A stretch of DNA of 64,000 nt, from NCBI GenBank assembly GCA_023548195.1, contig JAJHZJ010000335.1:3589020-3653019 (forward strand). Direction: 5' to 3'. Origin of the DNA: Bettongia penicillata ogilbyi. Its lineage: Eukaryota; Chordata; Mammalia; Diprotodontia; Potoroidae. A program made the position numbers and the translations under genes. Below, in pieces: positions 35,800 to 46,944 of this stretch; the stretch's first letter is position 1, and every line of letters begins with the position of its first letter. The notes beneath the pieces were generated by a model, which did no database searches, was not told where the DNA came from, and saw only the letters and a list, made by a program, of their open reading frames with translations.

Positions 35800-35890
35800 A
35801 TCATGCTGAAAAGACCACTACTTTTGGAGTTAGAGAACCAGGGTTCAAATTTAGTTTTTCCTATTTACCTCCCAAGTGATCCTGAATGAA
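35800..35890 (+). mobile_element. MIR-like SINE fragment
   Basis: 'ttttggagttagagaacc', 'agggttcaaatttag': MIR core start. Confidence 0.6.
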
Positions 35891-36529
35891 TTCCATTCTT
35901 TCTTGAGTCCCAAGTCTTTGGATTATACCAAAAATATTGGAAATTGGTTCAGCTAAGCTCAATGGTTTATTCTCCTTCTGGGTGCAATGAATAGATCTCC
36001 CTATTGAGTTAGGAAAGGTTTGGGTCTCATGGCCCTGTATCAGCTGTTAAGACACAGAATGGTGCTCAGTAATCAATGATCCTCCCCCAACTCTTCTTTC
36101 CAAGTGAAGTGTAAAACTGGAATATTTTTAAGTTTTGTCAACGTATGCTTAGTGTTCCCAAACTGGGGGTGGGAAAGCTGGTTGCAACTTGAAGAGGCTG
36201 GATGGCACAGGTGATCACTATGAGAAAAGTGGTTTAAAATATTATATTTATCAAACATATTCTTGCAAAGTTCAGGCTTTCAAGGACAAAGTGAAATTGT
36301 TGGTTGTTTTCCTTAAATAGTCTAAGAGAACCAAAATGTTAAAAATATTTGTGGGACAATGAACATTATGTCTGGCTCTGTTGGATCAAAACAATCATTT
36401 CCAAGAAGGATCTACCATAGGTCAGGCATAAATATTCCTATGAGGACCAGAATGGAAATGTCTCTTAATTTGCACAACTCACCTTTCTTTTCAGTTACTC
36501 AAATTGTACTTTGTTCATAGGTCATAGCA

Positions 36530-37085
36530 CCTTTTTTGATGCCGTCATGCCATGTCAATCGGTCTTATGCCAGCATCTTCCATGTCTAGCTATCTATACT
36601 AAATTCGTTCAGAGAGACCTTGAAAGTTTATTGCTTCTTGTGCTGCTTCTGTAGACCTCCTTGTGAGAAATTTCCTTCTGTGAATATTCTGTAAAACAGT
36701 CTTTTAGATAAACTTCTGTTTGGCATTCAAACAGCGTGGCCAGTCCATTGGAGTTATGCTCTTTTCAAATAGAGTTTGATGCCTAGAATTCAACTAAAGA
36801 AAGGTATCAATGTCTGGTATTCTATCTTGCCAGGCAATCTTCAAAATCTTCTTAATAGAAGTCAAATGAAAGTCATTAAGTTTCCTAGGAAGGTACTCAT
36901 AGATTGTGCATGTTTCACGGGCATGCGACAATGAGGTCAGAACAATGGTTCTGTAGACCTTCACTTTGTTAGGTCACCAACTATCTATTCTCTCCCACAC
37001 TTTTTTTTCAGATCATCCAAAACACTGAGTTAGCTCAGGCAAGGCACGTATGAACCTCATTATTTATGTGTACATTCTGCAAAAA
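36530..37085 (-). mobile_element. RTE (BovB-like) 3' fragment
   Basis: Matches 820-1340 in order: 'cattcaaacagcgtggcc', 'ggagttatgctctttt', 'atgcctagaattcaac', 'tcttgccaggcaatcttc', 'agtcattaagtttcctag'. The coding frame is destroyed. Confidence 0.85.
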
Positions 37086-37089
37086 GAGA

Positions 37090-37500
37090 TAGGTTCGTTA
37101 CTTCATTTCCCATTCTGATTCCTTCAATTCTTTTATTCTCTTGTTGGGAATATTAGAGTTTGAAACACAATATTGGATAATGCTGGTGAAATTGGCATCA
37201 TTTTTTTTCCTGATCATAATTGGAAATCTACTAGCTTATGAACATTACAAATAATGTTTCTGGATGGTTTTATGTAGATGTTTTATCATTTTAAGGAAAA
37301 ATCAACTTATGCCAATGGTTTCAAGACTTTTTTTCAATAATAATGAGTGACGTAGCTTGTCAAAAGTCTTTTTTATGCATCTATTAATGTAATCAATTGA
37401 CCTTTGGTTCTGGTTTTATTGATACAATCAATTATGCTAACAGTTTTATCACGTTAAACCTTACAGTATTAATTCTGCTATGTTTGGGATTATAATCCCA
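37090..37500 (-). mobile_element. L1 ORF2 RT-domain fragment, minus strand
   Basis: Antisense L1 RT DNA: 'atcaattatgctaacagttt', 'gtcaaaagtctttttta'-type wording (complement of the A-F-D-K RT region), 'caattgacctttggttc'. No open frame. Confidence 0.75.
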
Positions 37501-37504
37501 GGGC

Positions 37505-38500
37505 ATTGATAGCATAGAAACAAATGGTAAAATAGAAATTGAAAGAACTCACCCATGTAGATCTAAGAATAAAAAACCAAGGAATATTATAACTAAATTC
37601 CAGGGCTCTCAGCGTGCAGAGAAAATATTACAAACAAGCAGAAAGAAATAATCCAAATGTCATGGAGTCACAGTAAGGATAATGCTAGGTTTAGCAGCTA
37701 CTACATTAAAGCTGGAAGATTTGGAACATGATGTTCAACAGAGCAAAGTAGCTAAAATTACAAGAAAGAATTCCCTATGCAGCATACCTGAGTATAAATC
37801 TTCAGAGAGGAAGTGGATATTTAATGCAATTGAGGACTTTTAAGTATTCCTGATGAAAAGACTGAAGCTGAATAGAAGATTTTACATTTAAATACAGGAC
37901 TCAAGAAAAGATTAAAAATGTAATCAGGAAAGGAAAGTCCTAAGAGATTCAAAAAAGTGAAACCCTTTTTATGCCTGAATAGGAAGATGATGCTTGTAAC
38001 TCCTAAGAATTTTCTCATTATTAGGGCAGTTAGAAGGAGTATACATAAACAGGGAGCAGAGGTGTGAGTTGAATTTGGTGGGATGATATCTAAAAATTAA
38101 ATCAAATTAAAGGGTGACAAAGAGATATGCAATGGCAGAAGGTGGAAATGAAAGATAGAATGGGAAAAAATACCACATATAAAAGAGGTCTAAAGAAGGT
38201 TGGACAATGGAGGAGAACATGAGGGAGATGGTTGACAACACTTGAAACTTACTCTTATTAAAATTGGCTCAAAGAAAAAATAACATACACAATCAATTGG
38301 ATATAGAAATCTATCTTACCCTATAAGGAAATATCAGTGGAAGAGATAAATACGTGGGAAAGATGAATAGAAGAGAGGGAAGATTACAGAATGCATAAAT
38401 CAGAAGCAAAACCTGTTGGAGGAAGAATAGTGAAAGGGGAAAGATAGATGGATAAATAGAACAGAAATGGGATGGAGGAAAATAAATAATAACTGAAACT
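37505..38500 (+). mobile_element. Old HAL1/L1 ORF1 C-terminal part and 3' UTR
   Basis: 'aatagaaattgaaagaactc', 'actaaattccag', 'gtagcagctactacatta'-type wording, then 'gatgaaaagactgaagctg' mark the ORF1p C-terminal domain; the end 'aatacaggactcaag' corresponds to the ORF1 stop. 3' UTR purine modules follow. TTA is kept at the codon where two younger copies have TGA. Confidence 0.7.
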
Positions 38501-38552
38501 ATAAAAAAATACAGGAAATTTCGCTGATAAGTAAATAGATAAAAGATAGATC

Positions 38553-38572
38553 ATATATATATATATATATAT
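38553..38572 (+). repeat. Microsatellite (AT)n
   Basis: About ten AT units between the HAL1 relic and an L1. Confidence 0.9.
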
Positions 38573-38584
38573 GATATAGAGAGA

Positions 38585-39311
38585 ACTGAGTTAAATTGAT
38601 ATGAATACAAGTCATTCCTCAATTAATAAATGTTCAAAGGACGAACAAGCAATTTTCAGAGAAAGTGATAAAAGTATCTATGCTCACATGAAAAAATGCT
38701 CTAAATCACTACTGATTAGAGAAATGCAAACTAAAACACCTCTGAGCTATTATCACATACCTAGGAGGTTGGTTAATATGACAGAAAAGAAAATGACAAA
38801 TGTTGGAGAAGATGCTGAAAAATTGAGGCAATGATGGTTTAGTTGTGTACTGATTCAACCATTTTGTAAAGGAGTTTAGAACTACACCCAAAGTCTATAA
38901 AACTGTGCATACACATTGACCAAGCAATATGCCAAAGAGATTGTTACCAAAAAGGGAAAAAGATCTATATGTATTTAAAAAAATTATGTCAGCTCTTTTA
39001 GTTGTGGCAATTTATTCACAATTGAGGGGATATCCAAGAATTGTGAAGTAGAAGAACAAGTTGATATGTATGATGGTGATGATATTGTGATATAAGAAAT
39101 GATAAGCAAAATGATCTCAGAAAATGTCAGAAAGACTTGGAAAGATTTACATGAACTAATGGAAGGTGAAATGAGCAGAATCAAGAGAATATTGTACACA
39201 ATAACAGTAACATTGTATTATGATTAAGTGTGAATTACTTATCTATTTTGAGCAATGCTGATCCAAAGCAATTCTGAAAGCCTAACGATAAAAAAAAATA
39301 AACTTATACAT
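38585..39311 (+). mobile_element. L1 3' end, part 1 (interrupted by a HAL1)
   Basis: 'tcctcaattaataaatgttc', 'atgaaaaaatgctctaaatc', 'gattagagaaatgcaaac', 'ggtgaaatgagcagaatc', 'gcaatgctgatccaaag'. It resumes at 41785-41848 ('ctagagaaagaagtgctac', 'gtttgaatgcagattg') and again at about 42300. Confidence 0.88.
39303..39311 (+). repeat. TSD, left copy, of the HAL1 at 39312
   Basis: CTTATACAT, repeated at 41785-41793. The two sides rejoin a continuous L1 3' UTR, confirming the boundary. Confidence 0.8.
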
Positions 39312-41784
39312 CGAGGGGCAGAGTCAAAATGGTGGAGTACAAGGAAAGACCTGCTCTAGTTCTCCCCCATAGCCCTTAAAATACCTGTAAAAAATTACCC
39401 AAAACAAATTTTAGAGCAGCATAAGCCACAAAATGACAGAGTGAAACAGATTTCTAGCCCAAGACAGCCTGGAAAGATGACAGGAAGGGTCTATCACACT
39501 GGACTCAGAGCAAAGTGCAGACCAGTTTGGGCCATGGGAAACACACAGGACTGGAGAAGACTTCATGGTGCTGACTCACAGGTAATTGCTGGGGGTTTCC
39601 AGATTTCTCAACCTACAAATGCCAAAGACAGGTTTAGAGGTCAGTAAAAAGCTCTTTCACCTGGGAGAGAGAGGAGCATGATTCAGCCCCACCTTGGACT
39701 CCAGGGCAGTGACAGCAACTATAGCAACAGCACCCACTTTGGGAGCACTGAGTTTAAAGACCCTAGGGGAAATGAGCTGCTGATCTGGGCCTCAGTCCTG
39801 AGTTCTGTCCCGGAGGGAAGAAGAGCACTAACTTGGTTGAGATGGTGGAAGCTGGAGACAGGAAATCTTACTCACAGTTGCAAGGCAGAAAAGAGTACTT
39901 ATGTTTTCTCAGAGACCAGAGTGCAGGCCAGAAAAAGAGTAAACTCCTCTCCCTTGATTGTGCCATCTTGGAGAAGCTGAGAACTTAAAAGTCCCTATTT
40001 TTAAAAAAATATCTCAGAGAACAGCTGTACAAAAAAATCTGAAGCCTAGGGTAGTGTACCCTCCACTTGACAAAGGACTCAAAAGTCAACTAACTGGCTG
40101 GGGAAATGCCCAAAAAGCTGGAAAAATAAGACAAAAAAGGTTACTTTCTTGGTGAAAGGGCATTTTCTTCCATACTTTCTGATGAGGAAGAGCAAAGCTT
40201 ACCAACAGAGGAAGACTGCAAGGTCAAGGCTTATATATCCAAAGTTTCCAAAAAAAAAAAAAGATACAATGGTCTCAGGCCATGGAACAGCATAAAGAGG
40301 ATTTTGGAAATCAAATGGGAGAGGTGGAGGAAAAATTGGGAAGAAAAATGAGAACAACGCAAGAAAATCATGAAAAGCAAGTCAAAAGCTTACTGAAGGA
40401 GGCCCAAAAAATACTGGAGAAAATAACACCCTTGCAAACTGACTAACCAAAATGGCAAAAGTGGTCCAAAAAGCCAATGAGGAGAAGAATGTTTTAAAAA
40501 AAACAAAACTGGGCAAGTGTAAAGGGAGGTTCAAAGTTCACAGAAGAAAATAGTCCTTTAAAAATTAGAAAGGAGCAGATGGAAGCTAACGACTTTATGA
40601 GAAATGAAAAAATTATAAAACAAAACCAAAAGAATGAAAAAATAAAAGACAGTATGAAATATCTCATGGAAACTGGAAAATGCATCCAGGAGAGATAATT
40701 TTAAAAATTATTTGTCTGCCTGAAAACTATGGTCAAAAAAGAGTCTAGCATCATCTTCCAAGAAATTATCAAGGAAACCTTCCCTGATAGTCTAGAACCA
40801 GAAGGTAAAATCGAAATAGAAAGAATTCACCGAACACCTCCTGAAAAAGATCCCCAAAAGAAATCTGTTAGGAATATTGCAGCCAAATTCCAGAGTTCCT
40901 GGGTCAAGGAGAAAACAGCACAAGCAGCCAGAAATAAACAATTCAAGTACTATGGAATTGCAATCAGGGTAACACAAGATTTAGGAGCTTCTACACGAAG
41001 TGATCAAAGGGCTTGAAATATGATATTGCAGAGGTCAAAGAAGCTAGAATCAAAACCAAGAATCACCTGTCCAGCAAAACTAGGTATATTACTTCAGGGA
41101 ATGGAGGGGAAGAGAGGGGAAAAGAAAGCAAATAAGTGAACTTTACTCTCATGGGATTGGGCTTAATGAGGGAATAACTCACACTGGATTAAATATGGAA
41201 ATCTATTTTATCCTGCAGGAAGGCAGGGGATAGGGGATAGGAGAAGGAAAATAATAAAATGGCCAGCAAATTGAGGACAGTGATAATCAGAAGCAAACAT
41301 TATTGTGGAAGGACAGAACCAGGGAGAGAATGGAATAAATGGAGTCCAGAAGAGAACACAGGGAAATATGGTTAGTCTTTCACAACATAACAATTATGGA
41401 AGTATTTTGCATGGCTGAACATGTATGTCCTATATTGAAAGGCTTGTTTTGACAATGAGGGTGGGTGAAGAGGAAAGATGGGAAAGAATATGGAACTCAA
41501 AATTTTAATAATGAATGCCAAAAATTGCTTTTAATGTGCAGCAGAAAAATAAGATGTACAGGCAATAGGGTATATAAATCTATTTTGCCCTACAGGAAAA
41601 TAGAGAGGAGGGGAATGGAAGAAGGGAGGCAATAGAAGGGAGGACAGACTGCAGGAACGGGCATAGAGGGTTCATGTTGTTCTTGTGTGGGGATAAGGAA
41701 AGATGGGGAGAAAATTTTGTATTCAAATTTTTGTCGAAGTGAATGTTGAGAACTGAAAAATTAAAAAATGTATTTTTTAAAAAT
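39312..41784 (+). mobile_element. Older HAL1-type element inserted in an L1 3' UTR
   Basis: Starts 'cgaggggcagagtcaaaatg'. An older-style 5' UTR runs to the ORF1 ATG at 40106; ORF1 is decayed, with a run of A near 40250. RRM/C-terminal DNA is at 40730-41100, followed by an internal deletion, then 3' modules ('atggaactcaaaattttaa', 'ccctacaggaaaatagag') and an end near 'gaatgttgagaactg'. Flanked by a 9-bp TSD. Length 2.47 kb, no ORF2. Confidence 0.85.
40106..41095 (+). pseudogene. Older HAL1 ORF1, decayed
   Basis: The start region MPKKL is at 40106. Coiled-coil DNA is at 40270-40600 in several frames. The open piece 40729-41016 holds the C-terminal domain (IERIHRTPPEKDPQKKS, ARNKQFKYYGIAIRVTQDLG). 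It reads CGA at the codon that is TGA in two full-length copies and TTA in others. The 3' end of the gene is lost near 41100. Confidence 0.75.
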
Positions 41785-41848
41785 CTTATACATTTCTAGA
41801 GAAAGAAGTGCTACAGTTTGAATGCAGATTGCCAGCAGGATGTGACTG
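41785..41848 (+). mobile_element. L1 3' UTR, part 2
   Basis: Continuation of 38585-39311 after the HAL1; ends at 'gaatgcagattg', where a second insertion begins. Confidence 0.75.
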
Positions 41849-42299
41849 GCCTCAAACCTAGGAATAGTTGAAGACAAACAGAGCAGGCTAGAGGCAAGAG
41901 AGTCAGGAATCAAATAGAAGTTGTATTTCAAAATGATGGAAATAGCTTGCAAGCATCAACACATGTGCTGGAAATCCACCCCTAGTGGTGGAAGTGGGGC
42001 AATCCCCACTTTAATGTATGCAGATGTTAATATTTATAGCTATGGCTATTCAAAGAGCTGTAGCCCTGACAATGAAAGAAAACAGCACCGATGAGACAAG
42101 TTTGACTCATAGGAGGACAGTGATTGGAACGTAGATACTGGACTGAAGACAGAAAACACCTGATACTGGTCAGAGCAATACAACAATTCAGAGGCTGAGA
42201 TCACCTAGAGGGCAAGGACAAAGATTTTTGTTAACGCCAAGCTCAGTGCATAGCTTGCTTGCTGGGCCTTAGCTCTGGAAAATGGGGTATCTCCTACTA
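41849..42299 (+). mobile_element. Insertion in an L1 3' UTR, candidate solo LTR
   Basis: About 450 bp of unrelated DNA between two parts of one L1 3' UTR. A TGTGACTGG start near 41858 and a TTGACAACA end near 42309 would give TG...CA ends. No TSD is clear, so the exact ends and class are uncertain. Confidence 0.4.
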
Positions 42300-42529
42300 A
42301 CTTGACAACATCAAAGTGAACTTTTTCTTTATTTTTCTAGGGGGGTTTTATCTGAGATTTCTTTCATCACATGACTAAAACAAAAATATATTTTGCATGA
42401 CTACACATGTATAATATGTATGTATGTATATATATGTCAAATTACTTATTTTTGCAATGAAAATGTGAGGGCTCAGATTTTGGGAAAACAAGAAATAAAA
42501 AAAGAAACAAATGTTGAAAATTACCTTTT
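42300..42529 (+). mobile_element. L1 3' UTR, part 3
   Basis: 'gaactttttctttatttttc', 'atcacatgactaaaac', 'gactacacatgtataata': marsupial L1 3' UTR wording. Confidence 0.65.
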
Positions 42530-43020
42530 TACATATATTTAGGAAAGAATAAAAGAAGAAATACCAAGTAGGATGCCTTCTAAAATGTGGAAAGACTCAC
42601 ATGACATGAGGAGAACCAGGAGAACAGTGTAAACAGTAACAGGAATATTGTGTGATGGTCACCTTGGAATAGAAGCTATTCTCAGCAATACAATGATCCA
42701 TGGCAATTTCAAAAGACAAATAATGAAAAGTGCGATTAACATCCAGAGGAAAAAACTGAAGAAATCTGAATGGAGAGCAAAGCATAAATTTTTTTTTTTT
42801 ACTTAAATTTTCTTTGGTGTTTTTTTTTCTTGGCCTGTGCTTTTTTTTCACAACATGACCAATATAGAAATATTTTGCGTCATTGCAGATGCATAACCGT
42901 TACTAATTAACTTGTCTTCTCAATTAAAGAAAAAGGGAAGGTAGAGACAGGGAATGACAGAGAGACAGAGAGGATTTGGAACTCAAAATAAAAAAAACAC
43001 AAATGTTTAAAAAAAGTTTT
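42530..43020 (+). mobile_element. Second L1 3' end
   Basis: 'atgaggagaaccaggagaac', 'attctcagcaatacaatgat', 'cacaacatgaccaatatag', then 'gatttggaactcaaaat' and a tail 'ttttacatgtaattag'. The TTGGAACTCAAAAT motif is shared with HAL1 3' modules. Confidence 0.85.
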
Positions 43021-43119
43021 ACATGTAATTAGAAAAAAATATTTAAAATGAGAATGTATTGCTTTTCTAACTTTTTTTTCTTTTATGCAATTTAGTTTGC
43101 TCCATTTCTTCTAAGGGAC

Positions 43120-43620
43120 TATTGGCCACATTCATATATTTAATGATCACCTCAGTTAACCTCACCCATTCCTATATGTCTGAGCTTACTGACTCCCAAA
43201 ATATTTATGTTTACCCCTTCCATATCCTCATTCCCCACATCCAGATTTCCTTGTTTCATAGTTCTTACATTCCAGGGTCCCATGCAATGCTGATCTTTAT
43301 AACATTGGACTTCTCTGTCATCAACAGACACGGCAGCAGGTGAACTTCCTTTCAGCTTTGGCTCAAATCCTTCATTAGCACTGGAGCAACTTCTTGTTGT
43401 CCTTCGCTCTTCCCCAGTAACATGATGGCTCTCTCCCAACTTGAAAGGCTTATCTTCCACTGTTATATCTTTAATATTTTTAATTTTCTCCATGGAACTT
43501 TCTTGGGAAAGATACTGGAGTAGCTGCCCATTGTTTTCTCCAGTGGATCACGTTTTGTCAGAACTCGCCACTATGACTTTTCTACCTTGGCTAACCCTGA
43601 AAGGCATATCTAACAGTTTT
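43120..43620 (-). mobile_element. RTE (BovB-like) endonuclease N-terminal fragment
   Basis: The minus-strand frame 43152-43493 reads MGPWNVRTMKQGNLDV and INILGVSKLRHIGMGEVN, the start of the RTE/BovB apurinic-type endonuclease (usually W-N-V-R-S-M-N-Q-G-K and I-L-G-I-S-E-L-K-W-T-G-M-G-E). It is diverged at the catalytic-region Glu (SKL in place of SEL). Confidence 0.85.
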
Positions 43621-43639
43621 GTTCAGCTATGCAAACCTC

Positions 43640-45069
43640 TCCTCCATGAACTTTAAAATATTTGCACTGAGAGATGTACATTAGAAGAAAATTTCCAACA
43701 TCCTAGTCAAGGTAGTATAGATTTTCTTTAAGAAGTTTTGAGACTGTTCTTGACCCAGAATCAATTCATGGATTATAGTTTAGATAGAATAAGACTCAGA
43801 TAAAGGGTTCTTATAGAGGGATTTGACATAATAAAAAAGAGGTTCACCTCTTTGTCAGCTGGGAAGGGGGAAATAGTCAGGAAAGATGAAAGAATGAATG
43901 AATGAATGAATGAATGAATGAATGAATGAATGAATGAATGAGCTAAGATGAACTGGAGGGAAGAAGGAAGATCTCTCCATGACAGATCTTAATATTCCTC
44001 TGAGATGTCAGTCATGATTTTCTGCTGAGACTGGGTGAATATTGCAATCTGGGAGTCTAAAGAAGAGTCATGAAGGTTCACTACAGACACTGGAAAACAT
44101 GGAATAGCAGATGGATTAAGAGGGAATAGAACATTAGCCATTCAGCACTAAAGGATGTTGTTTTGATTATAGAACAAAAAGTAGAACAAACTCAGTCAAC
44201 TGAATTTTCTGATTTCCTCCAGCTCTTTTTCAAGGTCATCTGATTAGAAACAAAGTATATGATTGGAAAATCTAAGATAGTGTTTTGACAAGACATGTTT
44301 AGTGATGGGACAAGGGGCAAAGCAATAAAAATAGCGAATGCTCAAGAGTTGAGGTGATTCACCAAGGATTCTCTTTGAGTAAGGAATGTTACCCACTGCA
44401 GAAGTGATGGGGGGAAAAGGAAAGAGAGAAGGGAAGAATGTGTGATGTCAAAGAACAGGGCTGGAGGGCTTTCAGCCTGGAAAAGATGGGACATAAAAGT
44501 TTTCATCCAAATAACTTGGGACTTAATGATAAATGAATACTCATTTTCTTAGAAGATTAGCTCTTCCTTGTATACCACATTATCAGCTCTCTCATTGGCG
44601 ACTGGATGAAGACTATGGGGCTGTTTAACAGCCAACCTGAAGATATGTCGACTAGTTTGGGAAATGTTGAAATCTCACTTTCAAAGAATGTTAATATTTC
44701 TGTGAGTCAAAGCCTCTGGTGATGGAAGTGAAGGATCCCAAAAATCAAAGGAACAATAATGGAAAAGGATAGAAAGCATCACCAGTGGGCTGGGATCAGC
44801 AGGCAGCTAGGATAAGGAGGTGAGGTGAAGTTCTCAGCCTCAATGGAAGGAGATGAAAGATGGAACCAAGAAGCAGTGGAGTTCCAACACTATGCCAAAA
44901 AGCTGAAGGAAATAGTGTTATGTGGAATCAGGAGGTTCAAACTCTTCCCACCCTTACAATATGAATTTTTCAAGGTCTGTTCTCTTCCCTATCAGGCATG
45001 TGAGTCTGTGGGAGATTTTACCTATCATCCAAACTGAGACTTGTTAAAGACCTTAGCTTGAAAAGACCA
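43640..45069. other. Gene-free stretch with (AATG)n
   Basis: 43892-43940 is a perfect (AATG)12 array. The rest is unassigned; the 70-codon frame at 44825 shows no family features. Confidence 0.4.
43892..43940 (+). repeat. Microsatellite (AATG)12
   Basis: Uninterrupted AATG units. Confidence 0.98.
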
Positions 45070-45260
45070 AGGTCTCCACTGAATCCTGGACCATCTCTAG
45101 CTGTCCTGATCTATATCTTGCCTCTGCACTCAGATGGCTCCAGGAAAGAAAGTGAGGCTGGTGACTTTGCACAGCCCTACCTCACTTAAATCTAATTCAT
45201 TTGCATTTCATGGCATCACCTCCCTGATGTCACGGTCCCCTTTGAGACCAAAGGACAAAC
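45070..45260 (-). repeat. Composite repeat 'A', single unit, minus strand
   Basis: Reverse complement of the A motif: 'gctggtgactttgcacagcc', 'ctacctcacttaaat', 'catggcatcacctccctg'. Confidence 0.6.
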
Positions 45261-45717
45261 AGAAGGTTATGGGATTGAACAAGAAAGCACTGCATGTAAT
45301 AAGTCTATGCTTAACTCAGATCATTAAATGATCTTAAAGAACAGAGCTAAGCCAGTCACCTCATTCTACTCAATAAATTACAGCGGTTCTTTAGGACATC
45401 CATGCTAAGATATAGTCTTCTGGTGTTCCAACCCTTCAGAAACTGCCCCATTCTCACATTCTAACATTTTCCATGCCTCCTATTCCCAGTTACCCTTTGA
45501 ATTAATGACACCAGCATCATTCCTGTACTGAGAACAAAAGTTTCAATAAATTTTTGCTCCCTGACATGCTGCCCATCATGGTCTCCCTGCTGATTTCTAA
45601 CTCCTAGTTTCCCTACTTTCATTCAAGATCCAGCAAAAATCTGACTATGTAAAGGATTGTCCTGATCCCCTTTATTCTTACTGCTTTCCTTCTGTATATT
45701 TCATTTAATTTTCATAC

Positions 45718-45790
45718 CTATATATGTGTGCACGCATATGTGTGAGTATGTGTATATAGATGTGTGTGTGTGTATACATGTATATAGACA
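45718..45790 (+). repeat. TG/TATG-rich simple repeat
   Basis: Imperfect tatgtgtg and tgtatat units. Confidence 0.85.
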
Positions 45791-45981
45791 CACAGATTTT
45801 CTTTGTACATAACTGTTTACAAATTGTCTCCCCCCACCATTCCACTGTGAGTCCTTGAAAAGCAAAAACAAGGGGTTTTTTTTCCCTTTTATTGAATTCT
45901 CTACACATAGTAAAGTGCCTGGCACACGGTAAGCAATTACTCATTGTTTAGTGACTGACATGATTCCCTGTGTTTGTCCAC

Positions 45982-45983
45982 AG
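45982..45983 (+). other. Putative 3' splice site before V1R pseudogene 4
   Basis: ctgtgtttgtccacag then gtcccaat; the AG is 45 bp before the aligned ATG at 46029. Confidence 0.6.
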
Positions 45984-46028
45984 GTCCCAATAGATGACAG
46001 CATATGCTCCTCTCAAGACATCTAAGGA

Positions 46029-46475
46029 ATGCTTTCTGCCAACAAATTCTACGAATAGTATACCTAAAACTTACTGGAATAGGTGTCCTAGGGAATTATT
46101 TCCTCCCATTGCTATATAGCTTTCATTTCCTCAGTAGAGGAATTAGAACTAAACCCAGTAATATAATTATCATCCTTTTGGCCTTTTCTAACATCCTGCT
46201 GCTTCTTTGCAGGGGAATCCCTACCTTAGCAAGGGTATAAGGAGTGGCATGTATGCTGGATAACATTTGCTCTAGAATCATCATTTACCTGCAGGCATTT
46301 CCCCACAGTCTTTCTCTTGGTATCATGTGCCTACTAAGTGCTTTCCAAGCCACCATTCTCACTCCCAATAACTCCATCTGGGCAGAGTTCAAAACTAGAA
46401 CTCCAAAATACATTATTCCCTATATTCTTCTTGCCTGGATCTTCAATATCCTCGTAACCATAGTTGAGTTTTTTT
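46029..46475 (+). pseudogene. V1R pseudogene 4, truncated in TM4/5
   Basis: The aligned ATG is 46029, but a one-base shift right after it puts the receptor in the frame of an upstream ATG (46004). TM1 reads GIGVLGNYFLPLLYSFHFL and TM2 IIILLAFSNILLLLCRGIP. TAA at 46238-46240 falls at the TRLW position of the intact gene. The same frame continues with loop 1 (ACMLDNICSRI), TM3 (LSLGIMCLLSAFQATIL) and TM4 (YIIPYILLAWIFNILV), then leaves V1R sequence near 46475 into 'gtcatgcctttctt'-type SINE-like DNA with a MIR-style tail ('agatagtaggcatttaatgg'). TM5-TM7 are missing. Confidence 0.9.
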
Positions 46476-46689
46476 TGTACGTGGTAATTTGTATGTTTTC
46501 TTACCCACTGAGTTATGAACTCACTCTATCATGCCTTTCTTTGTATTCCCACCGCATGTTAAATTGTCTGGCAGATAGTAGGCATTTAATGGATACTTGT
46601 TGGGGGGCTTACTTGTAAATAAAAATGTCTATAGCTCTCTTCTATAAAAGTCTTTTCCTCTCTGCACATACTTTTGTGCAACTCTGTCC

Positions 46690-46935
46690 TGAATGCTGTC
46701 AGTTAGTCAACACATATGTAACTATGTTCTTGCCCTGTATCAGACACACTACTAATCAAGGTAGAAACAATTATCCCCAGTAGAAGATAGTATTCCAATA
46801 AGGAAGCAACATGCAAATATTTTTGTAAAAACAAGATACATGCCGAATGAATGTGGAGACAGTCTCATATTAGATATTGGCTTTGAGGGACTGGAAAAGC
46901 TGTTTCGTAGAAGGCTGGATTTTAACTGAGATTTG
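46690..46935 (+). repeat. Dispersed old repeat 'B'
   Basis: 'tcagttagtcaacacatatg', 'aggaagcaacatgcaaat', 'aactgagatttgaaggtaga'; diverged copy of the family at 480-780. Confidence 0.5.
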
Positions 46936-46944
46936 AAGGTAGAT

